From contig CAZIAK010000002.1 in the NCBI GenBank assembly GCA_964537035.1, positions 142,983 through 206,982 of the forward strand: a stretch of 64,000 nucleotides of DNA, read 5' to 3'. Shown here in pieces: positions 1 through 6,009 of this stretch. The DNA comes from CAZIAK01 sp964537035. Lineage in GTDB: Bacteria; Planctomycetota; B15-G4. The notes below the pieces were generated by a model. That model was given only the letters and a program-made list of their open reading frames with translations. It was not told the DNA's origin and ran no database searches. A program made the position numbers and the translations under genes. Position 1 is the first letter of the stretch; every line of letters begins with the position of its first letter.

Positions 1-927
1 AGCGTCGAGCAGGCCGGGCGCTGCTGGTCGGGTCTGGCCCTGAACTTCAACGGCACCGCAGGCATCTGGCGCCGGGCAGCCATCGACGACGCGGGCGGCT
101 GGCAGGGGGACACGCTCACCGAAGACCTCGACCTCTCGTACCGGGCGCAGCTCGCCGACTGGAAGGTCGAGTTCTTGATCGATGTCGAGGTGCCGGCCGA
201 GATTCCCGCGGACATCGAGGCCTTCAAGAGCCAGCAACGTCGCTGGGCCAAGGGCTCGATCCAGACCGCGGTGAAACTGCTGGGCCCGGTGTGGCGTTCG
301 GCCTGGACACGGCACCGCAAGCTCGCCGCCACCCTGCACCTGACCCACTACCTGGTGCATCCGCTCATGCTCACCGTGGCCCTGGCGGCCCCCGCGGTGC
401 TCACGCTCTGGCAGGTGCATCTGGGCCCCCTGGCCTTCGCGATCATGGCCTCGTTGCTCATCCTGGGCGCGCTGGGCCCGACCACGCTTTACGTCGTGGC
501 CCAACGCTCCCTGCGCAACGACTGGCGACGACGGCTGATCGACATGCCCCTGCTCATGCTCGTGGGCTGCGGCATCGCGGTGTCGAACACCCGGGCCGTT
601 CTATCCGGCCTGTTCGGCTCGCGGGGCACCTTCGTGCGCACGCCCAAGCGGCGGCTCACCGACGCCCCCGACAGCGGCGTGAGCTCAGGGTACCGCCTGC
701 CGCTCGACCCGATCTTCCTCGTCGAAGGAGCCCTGGCCCTCTACACGACCTGGGGCCTGACGCTCTATCTGGAGCAGGGCAAGTGGTTCGTGGGACCGTT
801 CCTGGCCCTGTACGCCGGAGGCTTCGCCGTGGTGGCGCTGTGCTCTGCACGAGAAGCCTTGATCCACATGGCGTCGTCAGCTCGACGCAATGAAACCCAT
901 CCCCAGGTGACATCATCGGAGCACTGA
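1..927 (+). CDS. Membrane glycosyltransferase family 2, 3' part only
   Basis: C-terminal 308 residues of a processive-type GT2 enzyme; the start lies before the window, and the frame is open from base 1. Visible GT2 landmarks are an NGTAG-like acceptor loop (about residues 17-21), the catalytic TED motif (residues 40-42) and QQRRW (78-82), the Q/RxxRW signature of cellulose synthase-like enzymes. Five or so hydrophobic segments follow between about residues 110 and 295, so the enzyme sits in the inner membrane and probably exports or lipid-links a polysaccharide. The sugar donor cannot be told from this part. The next gene (DUF547) starts 23 bp downstream and may be co-transcribed. Confidence 0.9.
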   Translation, partial: SVEQAGRCWSGLALNFNGTAGIWRRAAIDDAGGWQGDTLTEDLDLSYRAQLADWKVEFLIDVEVPAEIPADIEAFKSQQRRWAKGSIQTAVKLLGPVWRSAWTRHRKLAATLHLTHYLVHPLMLTVALAAPAVLTLWQVHLGPLAFAIMASLLILGALGPTTLYVVAQRSLRNDWRRRLIDMPLLMLVGCGIAVSNTRAVLSGLFGSRGTFVRTPKRRLTDAPDSGVSSGYRLPLDPIFLVEGALALYTTWGLTLYLEQGKWFVGPFLALYAGGFAVVALCSAREALIHMASSARRNETHPQVTSSEH

Positions 928-950
928 CCCCGCCGACCGAGGAGCACACC

Positions 951-1808
951 GTGACATCCACAACCAACAGGTCCCGCGCTGCCTCTCGTTTCTTCGGGCT
1001 CACGGCGGTCGCGGCCACATTGACCGCCCTGCTCCTGGCCTCCCCCGCACTGTGGGGACAGACACCTGCCGCCCTCCAAGACGCCGCACTGAACCAGCAA
1101 CTCGCCGCGGCGGACCAGCTCCACACACCCTTCACCGCCCTGTTGCAACGGCACGTGAACCACGGCGTGGTGAACTACAAGGGCCTCTCGAAAGACGCGC
1201 CCGCGCTCGACGCCTACATCGCGGCGCTGGGCAAGGCCAAGCCGGGCACAGGCGCGGAGGCCTTCGCCTACTGGATCAACGCCTACAACGCCTTCACCCT
1301 GCGCTTGATCCTCGATCACTTCCCGAAGATCGAGTCGATCAAGGACATCTCCAGTGGCGATCGCTGGAACGCCAAGCGCTGGTTCGCCGACGGACGCAAG
1401 CTGAGCCTCGATGCCATCGAGCACGAGATCTTGCGGCCCATGGGCGACCCGCGCATTCACTTCGCCATCAACTGCGCCAGCTTCTCCTGCCCCGACCTGC
1501 GCGACGAAGCCTACCTGCCCTCGCGACTCGACGCCCAGCTCGACGACGCGACGAAGCGCTTCCTGGCCAACACGGCCAAGGGCGCCAAGGTGGCCACCGA
1601 GTCAGGCTTCTTCGGCGGCAAGGACCACAACCTCTACGTGTCGTCGATCTTCGACTGGTTCGAAGAGGATTTCGATCGCTGGACCGGGGGCGTGGTGGCC
1701 TTCGTGCAGCGCCACGGGCCCGACAACGTGGTGGCCTTCATCAAAGCCCACCGCAAGGACCTCGATGTCGAGACTTTCGACTATGACTGGTCTCTCAACG
1801 GCGGCTGA
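951..1808 (+). CDS. Secreted DUF547 family protein
   Basis: 285-residue protein with an N-terminal signal/anchor segment (about residues 15-35), placing it outside the cytoplasm. The core matches DUF547: AYWINAYNAFTLRLIL near residues 105-120, then an HFAINCASFSCPDLR block near 170-185, whose Cys and His are the family's conserved residues. The biochemical role of DUF547 is not established; members resemble papain-like and transglutaminase folds. Start is GTG at 951, decided by GAGGAG at 939-944, six bases upstream. It follows a polysaccharide glycosyltransferase and is convergent with another GT2 gene, overlapping it by 28 bp at the 3' ends, so a role in envelope glycans is possible but only inferred. 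Confidence 0.85.
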   Translation: MTSTTNRSRAASRFFGLTAVAATLTALLLASPALWGQTPAALQDAALNQQLAAADQLHTPFTALLQRHVNHGVVNYKGLSKDAPALDAYIAALGKAKPGTGAEAFAYWINAYNAFTLRLILDHFPKIESIKDISSGDRWNAKRWFADGRKLSLDAIEHEILRPMGDPRIHFAINCASFSCPDLRDEAYLPSRLDAQLDDATKRFLANTAKGAKVATESGFFGGKDHNLYVSSIFDWFEEDFDRWTGGVVAFVQRHGPDNVVAFIKAHRKDLDVETFDYDWSLNGG

Positions 1809-2542
1809 GCCGGGCCCCGCCTGCGCAGCCGGGCGATGGTCCACAAGATCTTCACCCCCGCGTTGAGGGTGCCCTTCACGGTGCCGGCGATCTTCGAGTG
1901 CCCCACGCGACGGCGATAGGACACGGGGACTTCGGTCACCGCCAAGCCCTCTTGCAGCGCCCGCACCTGCATCTCTACCGTCCAGCCCCAGTTCTGGTCG
2001 ACCATGGCGATGGCAGCCAGCCCACGACCGGTGATGGCCCGAAAGGGGCCCAGGTCTGTGTAGGCGTGACCGAAGGCGAGGCGAATCAAGAACGTGGCCA
2101 GGGCATTGCCGAAGCGCTGTTGGGGCAGCATGGAGCCGGGCTCGGACTCACCCAGCGCACGGGAGCCGATGACCAGTTCGGCCCGACCCTGGGCGATGGG
2201 CGCCAGCAGTGACGGCAGCTCTTCGGGATGGTCGCTGAAGTCGGCATCGAGAAAGACCACCACGTCGTCCGGCTCCAGGGAGCCCAGCGCGGCGAGGCCA
2301 GCCAGGCAAGCTGAGCCGTAACCGCGGCGCGGTGCGTCGACCACCGTGGCCCCGGCGGCCCGAGCCACGGCGGCGGTACCATCTCGCGAGCCGTTGTCCG
2401 CCACCACGACCCGCTCCAGCAGAGCCCAGGGCAAGGCGGCCAGGACCAGGCCCACCGAGGCCTCTTCATCCAGGGCAGGGATGACCACGAACACCCGAGC
2501 CTGCGTGGCTGGCTGCTGGGGAGCATGGTCAGGCTGGGGCAT
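1781..2542 (-). CDS. Glycosyltransferase family 2 (dolichyl-phosphate sugar synthase-like)
   Basis: 253-residue GT-A fold enzyme. Motifs in order: VVIPALDEEASV nucleotide-binding strand near the N-terminus, ADNGSRDGT, the FLDADFSDHP metal-binding DxD region, and a late YRRRVGHSKIAG block typical of polyprenyl-phosphate sugar transferases. No membrane helix follows, so it is a soluble or membrane-associated form that loads a sugar on a lipid carrier or transfers it directly; the donor is unknown. ATG 2542 is preferred because GAGG at 2549-2552 (minus strand) is six bases upstream; ATG 2548 and an upstream in-frame start at 2638 are alternatives. Its 3' end overlaps the convergent DUF547 gene by 28 bp. 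Confidence 0.85.
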   Translation of the reverse strand: MPQPDHAPQQPATQARVFVVIPALDEEASVGLVLAALPWALLERVVVADNGSRDGTAAVARAAGATVVDAPRRGYGSACLAGLAALGSLEPDDVVVFLDADFSDHPEELPSLLAPIAQGRAELVIGSRALGESEPGSMLPQQRFGNALATFLIRLAFGHAYTDLGPFRAITGRGLAAIAMVDQNWGWTVEMQVRALQEGLAVTEVPVSYRRRVGHSKIAGTVKGTLNAGVKILWTIARLRRRGPAQPPLRDQS

Positions 2543-2718
2543 GTTCATCCTCGGCAGCGGTCCTCTGCGGATGGCGAGCAGGCCAAGAACCAACGGGTGC
2601 CCGGAAGACGCTGGGAGGAGTGTGGCGTCCGTGCCCACATGTGTTCAACGGCGCTGTTTGATCGCACACTCTGCGCTGACGATGATGCCCCCTCCCCGTC
2701 TCCCACAAGGCAGCTGCC

Positions 2719-3342
2719 GTGGACATCCTCTCTGATCATGGTCTGTGGCTGCGCTCGATCCACGTCGTGTCTGGCGTGGGCTGGGTCGGCCTGCTCTGGT
2801 TTCTGGACGCCTGCCTGGCTCCCAGCGCGAAACAGCTCGATGGTGAGATGAGCCGCGCGCTCTGGCAGACCCTCCTGCCCCGAGCGCTCTGGTGGCTGCG
2901 CTGGGGCGCGGCCAGCACCTGGATCACCGGCATGGGCTACGCTTCGTTTCTTGGCGCCCAATCAGAGCAAGGCCTGCTGGGCTGGTTTCACGGCCCCTTG
3001 CGTGGCAAGTGGATTGGCATGGGCTTCCTGCTCGCCACGGCCATGGTCTTCCACATCTGGTTCGTCGCCTGGCCTGCGCAAGCACGACACATCGCCGCTG
3101 CCCGACGAGGCGACGCCGCCCCCGGGGCCGGCGACTGGACCGTGCGCCGCGCCATCTCACCACGCTTCGCCATCTACCTGTCCATCCCCCTGCTGATCAC
3201 CATGCAGGCAGGCAAGCACGGCGGAGAGCTCACCGGCATCCTGCCCACGAACTTCCTCGCCGCCGCAGCCGTCGTGCTCTTCGGCGGAGGCGCGGTCGCC
3301 GCCCTGCTCAGTCACATCGTCGCACCAAGAGTAGGACGCTAG
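2719..3342 (+). CDS. Urate oxidase N-terminal/PuuD-like membrane protein
   Basis: 207-residue integral membrane protein with about five hydrophobic segments. The pattern IHVVSGVGWVGLLWF, then ALWWLRWGAASTWITG, then IWFVAWPAQ matches the membrane domain of urate hydroxylase PuuD (urate oxidase N-terminal family), whose conserved His residues are thought to bind haem. The C-terminal cytochrome c domain of full PuuD proteins is absent, so urate oxidation is not assured. Standalone versions are often annotated only as membrane proteins. The GTG start at 2719 has an AAGG about eight bases upstream. No purine-catabolism gene lies nearby. A palindromic repeat (copy 1) follows its stop. Confidence 0.7.
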   Translation: MDILSDHGLWLRSIHVVSGVGWVGLLWFLDACLAPSAKQLDGEMSRALWQTLLPRALWWLRWGAASTWITGMGYASFLGAQSEQGLLGWFHGPLRGKWIGMGFLLATAMVFHIWFVAWPAQARHIAAARRGDAAPGAGDWTVRRAISPRFAIYLSIPLLITMQAGKHGGELTGILPTNFLAAAAVVLFGGGAVAALLSHIVAPRVGR

Positions 3343-3412
3343 TCAGAGCCACAGGTCCGCAGCTCGGCGTGGCGCAGAGCGTTGGCCTCCACAACAACAA
3401 CCATCTCGCAGA

Positions 3413-3569
3413 CAACAGTCGCCGGGTCTTCCACCGGGGAGGTGTGACCAGTTTCTCGCCAGGGGGGTCTGCAGCGAGTGTGGAGGCCCAGCCGACCCTG
3501 TCTGAGCGAAACGGCCCCCCTGGCGAGAAACTGGCCAGACCGGCACCTCGCCAACAGAGCGACCTGTCG
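3413..3569 (+). repeat. Dispersed palindromic element, copy 1
   Basis: Two arms (3441-3467 and 3515-3541) pair over 27 positions with two mismatches (one A-C, one G-G), around a 47-base core (3468-3514). The core carries GCGAGTGTGGAGG and GCCGACCCTGTCTGAGCG, almost identical in all three copies. Flanks are partly conserved: CAACAGTCGCC at 3413-3423, TCCACCGGGGAGG just before the left arm, and GACCTGTCG at 3561-3569, which abuts the stop codon of the minus-strand gene at 3570. The element fills the gap between two convergent genes. Copies 2 and 3 are at 10167 and 57712. Confidence 0.85.
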
Positions 3570-4472
3570 TCAGAACGAAAGCTCGCCCAGGTCAGCGGTC
3601 TGTTTGGCCTCCACCGTCACGGGCACCTCGGTGACGCCGAGAGTCTCGTGCCACAGGCTCACCACGTAGTCACCCGGCGGGACGCTGCCCAGGGTGAACG
3701 AGCCGTCGCTGGCGCTCACGTCAAAGCAGGGGTGGTCGACCACGCCGATGTAGCACTTCATCCAGGCGTGCACGTCACAGTTCACGGTGACCATGGTCTC
3801 GGCCCGTTTGAGCTTCATCTCGACGACCTGCCCCTGAAACGGCATGGCCAGGTTCTTGTCGCCGTTCTTCTGGCCCACCGAATGGACGTTGTGCAGGACC
3901 GGGTCACTGTTGATCACCCGCAGGGCCTCGCCCTTGCGCAAACCCACCACGTGGGGCGTGTAGGCGCAGCCCACCTGATCGAGGTCGACGGAACCGCTGG
4001 CTCTCTCGAAGCGCCAATCGTCCAGGCCCTCAGAGACCCAGACGAAGACGTTGCCCAGACGCCCATCGCTGACCATCAGGCTCTCGTCGAGAAGGCCCTC
4101 TCCCTCTTGGGACAGTCCCATGCAGAAGGCGTCGCCGAACACGGACAGGGGCTCAGGGGCAGTCGCCGCGCCCTTGAACACCACCCGTCCCGTGACGGAG
4201 CCGGTCTCTGCCAGGACAACGTCTTGGCGACCGGCGACTGCAGCGCCAGCCTGCTCGGCCGCGGCCTTGTCGCTGCCGAGCGCGGGGTCGGCTGTTTCAC
4301 CCACCGCCGTTGCTGGCGTGTTGTCCGCGGGAGGGCCGGCGCCGTCGACAGCCCCACCGTCATCGCCGCAGGCCACCATGGCCAGCGCCAAGGTCGCCCA
4401 GGCAAGCGACCGCAGCCCTCGACAGAAGCGTGGGTGCTGCACTGCGAGCAGCTTCTCTATACTGCGACCCAT
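3570..4472 (-). CDS. Lipoprotein with cupredoxin-like copper site
   Basis: About 300 residues. An N-terminal signal ends in MVAC with Cys35 as likely lipidation site, followed by a disordered Ala/Asp/Gly-rich linker. The rest resembles carboxypeptidase-regulatory/cupredoxin hybrid lipoproteins: SVTGRVVF strand, LDQVGCAYTPHVV, then INSDPVLHNVHS (His194), NCDVHAWM (Cys232, His235, Met238) and a final SLWHETLG block. His, Cys, His and Met are in the order of a type-1 copper centre, so periplasmic electron transfer is plausible (inference). Starts at 4472, 4481 (ATG) and 4442 (GTG) are all possible; 4472 shares a CCATGG with the divergent gene's ATG. Its 3' end meets repeat copy 1. Confidence 0.75.
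   Translation of the reverse strand: MGRSIEKLLAVQHPRFCRGLRSLAWATLALAMVACGDDGGAVDGAGPPADNTPATAVGETADPALGSDKAAAEQAGAAVAGRQDVVLAETGSVTGRVVFKGAATAPEPLSVFGDAFCMGLSQEGEGLLDESLMVSDGRLGNVFVWVSEGLDDWRFERASGSVDLDQVGCAYTPHVVGLRKGEALRVINSDPVLHNVHSVGQKNGDKNLAMPFQGQVVEMKLKRAETMVTVNCDVHAWMKCYIGVVDHPCFDVSASDGSFTLGSVPPGDYVVSLWHETLGVTEVPVTVEAKQTADLGELSF
4458..4471 (+). promoter_or_regulatory. Possible -10 box for leaderless selenoprotein mRNA
   Basis: TATACT at 4458-4463 lies seven bases before the ATG at 4471, where transcription would begin, and no Shine-Dalgarno sequence is present. This suggests a leaderless transcript. The -35 region is poor, so the call rests on the -10 match and position alone. Confidence 0.3.
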
Positions 4473-5079
4473 GGCATTCATCCAAACGACTCCAGCTGGT
4501 CAGGCCGAGGGGCGCCTCGGCAAGATCTACAAGGCGGCCATCGACAGAGCGGGGCGAGTCTACAACATCGTCCGCTTGCAGAGCCCCAACCCGCCCGTGC
4601 TCGCCGCCTCCATGCAGCTGTACCAGGCGGTCATGATGGGCCCGTCCCCGCTGACCCGGGTGGAGCGAGAGAGCATCGCCGTGACGGTTTCTCGGGCCAA
4701 CGACTGCTTTTACTGAGTCAAGGCTCACGAAGCTGACCTCCGTGTCGAGGTCGAGAAGCAGTTGTCAGAGGCCGCCAGTTCGCCGACCGATGAGCAGGCA
4801 GAAGACATGGCCAAACAAGCCGCGACCTTTGCCGCCGACATGGCCGGACAGGGCAGCGAGGCCGTGGCCGACCCCGGGTTGCGCGTGCTGCTGCGCTACG
4901 CCGAGCGGCTGGCTCTCGAGCCCGCGAGCTGCAACGAGAGTCACGTGCAAGAGCTTCGGGACCACGGCTACAGCGACCCGGCCATCCACGACGCCGCCCA
5001 GGTCATCGCCTACTTCAGCTACATCAACCGACTCGCAGATGGGCTGGGCGTCGATCTCGAACCCGAGATGCACGACTGA
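4471..5079 (+). CDS. AhpD/CMD-like peroxidase-related selenoprotein (in-frame UGA = Sec82)
   Basis: Reading 4471-5079 in one frame gives 202 residues interrupted only by TGA at 4714-4716. Both sides belong to one protein: before it LTRVERESIAVTVSRANDCFY, after it VKAHEADLR and a helical C-terminus ending at TGA 5077. This is the AhpD/carboxymuconolactone decarboxylase fold of peroxidase-related enzymes, where the motif is Cys-x-x-Cys followed by His; here it reads C79-F-Y-U82-V-K-A-H86, the UGA replacing exactly the second cysteine. A perfect hairpin (4735-4752) lies 18 bases after the UGA. Likely role: thiol/selenol-based reduction of peroxides. A single-base mutation or sequencing error is the alternative. 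The ATG at 4471 sits in CCATGG shared with the divergent lipoprotein start. Confidence 0.85.
4735..4752 (+). promoter_or_regulatory. Candidate bacterial SECIS hairpin
   Basis: GACCTC (4735-4740) and GAGGTC (4747-4752) form a perfect 6-bp stem around the six-base loop CGTGTC. The loop starts 24 bases after the UGA at 4714-4716, inside the 16-37 base spacing known for bacterial SECIS elements, and G is at the second loop position as SelB recognition usually needs. It lies inside the coding frame, as bacterial SECIS elements do. Confidence 0.65.
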
Positions 5080-5083
5080 GCGC

Positions 5084-5689
5084 TCAGCTCGGCGGCCCCG
5101 AGTGCACCCGGTAGTCGAAGGGCAGGCCGTCGATGAGCACCCCTTCGAAATCTGCCAGCTCGGCGAAGCGTTTGCTCACCACGGCGGCGTCGTACACCTC
5201 GAGGGCCATGTCCACGAAGAGATCACCGTGCCGTTGTTCAGACTCGGCCAGGGCTGCGTAGAACCCTGACAGCTCCGCCAGGGCCGGACACTGGCTCAGC
5301 TGCTCGAAGCGCTCGAAGCTGCGTTTTTCGATCAAGGCCGAGATCAACAGGGCGTCGAGATGCCCCCTGCCCCTGGCCTTGCTACCTTCGGCGAACCGGA
5401 GCAAGCCCGCGGCGTAGGGGTTGTCCCGATCGCGGCCCAGGGTCTCTCCTCGTTGGTCGAGCAGCCGCAACACCTGCTGCAGGTGGTCGATCTCCTCTCG
5501 AATCAACGGAGCCAGGCGCAAGGCGAAACCCGGCCGATCGGGATTGCGCTTGAGCAGGGTCATGGCCGAGGCCGCGGCCTTCAGCTCACACTGGGCATGA
5601 TCGCTGAGCAGAGCCACGGGACGCCTGGCCACAGCGGCGGCCCAACCAGGGTCTGTCTCGCCTCGCAGAGTCCACGGCGCCGTCGTCAC
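5084..5689 (-). CDS. miaE: tRNA-(ms2io6A)-hydroxylase MiaE
   Basis: 201 residues, the usual MiaE length. MiaE is a ferritin-like diiron monooxygenase that hydroxylates the isopentenyl group of ms2i6A37 in tRNA. Visible carboxylate/His ligands are in QCELKAAASAM, IREEIDHLQQV (EExxH) and ESEQRHGD (ExxxH), with the conserved SKARGRGHLDALLIS and EKRSFERF blocks between. GTG 5689 is chosen because it overlaps the stop of the upstream Rieske gene by 4 bp (GTGA), implying translational coupling. That ferredoxin is a good candidate for its electron donor. Convergent with the selenoprotein gene, four bases away. Confidence 0.9.
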   Translation of the reverse strand: MTTAPWTLRGETDPGWAAAVARRPVALLSDHAQCELKAAASAMTLLKRNPDRPGFALRLAPLIREEIDHLQQVLRLLDQRGETLGRDRDNPYAAGLLRFAEGSKARGRGHLDALLISALIEKRSFERFEQLSQCPALAELSGFYAALAESEQRHGDLFVDMALEVYDAAVVSKRFAELADFEGVLIDGLPFDYRVHSGPPS

Positions 5690-6009
5690 CCGGGCAGCTC
5701 CACCAGGATCCACTCGCCGTCTTCGCTCACCGGGTAGAGGGTCACCTCGGCGCCCGGCACCATGGCGCACTGTCCGGTGGACAGATCGAAGTGCCAAAGG
5801 TGATCGGGGCAGGTGATGCCGCCGTCGCCCACCATGCCTCCGGACAAGTCCGTGCGCAGGTGCGGACACAGCGCCGAGAAGGCAGCCAGACGTCCGTCCA
5901 GGCGGCAGACGGCCACGGGCAGATCGGCGAGCAAGCGACTCTTGGCCGTGCCCTCGGGGACGTCGGCGCTCAGACAGAATCGGTGGCTGACAGAGGGCTC
6001 AGCTGTCAC
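5686..6009 (-). CDS. Rieske [2Fe-2S] ferredoxin-like protein
   Basis: 107-residue standalone Rieske domain. Cluster ligands are seen as CPHL and, 16 residues later, CPDHLWHF, with the conserved SGG-MVGDGGITC turn between. There is no signal peptide or membrane helix, so it is a soluble cytoplasmic electron carrier like the ferredoxin components of NirD/BphF type. The GTG start at 6009 overlaps the end of the sulfatase-like gene by 11 bp, and its stop overlaps miaE by 4 bp. The three form a minus-strand operon. Pairing with MiaE suggests it feeds electrons to that diiron enzyme (inference). Confidence 0.85.
   Translation of the reverse strand: MTAEPSVSHRFCLSADVPEGTAKSRLLADLPVAVCRLDGRLAAFSALCPHLRTDLSGGMVGDGGITCPDHLWHFDLSTGQCAMVPGAEVTLYPVSEDGEWILVELPG

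Noticed and set aside
4762..5079. A separate small gene starting at TTG 4762
   Set aside because: It is the C-terminal half of the AhpD-like selenoprotein in the same frame as 4471; as a separate protein it would lack the active site.
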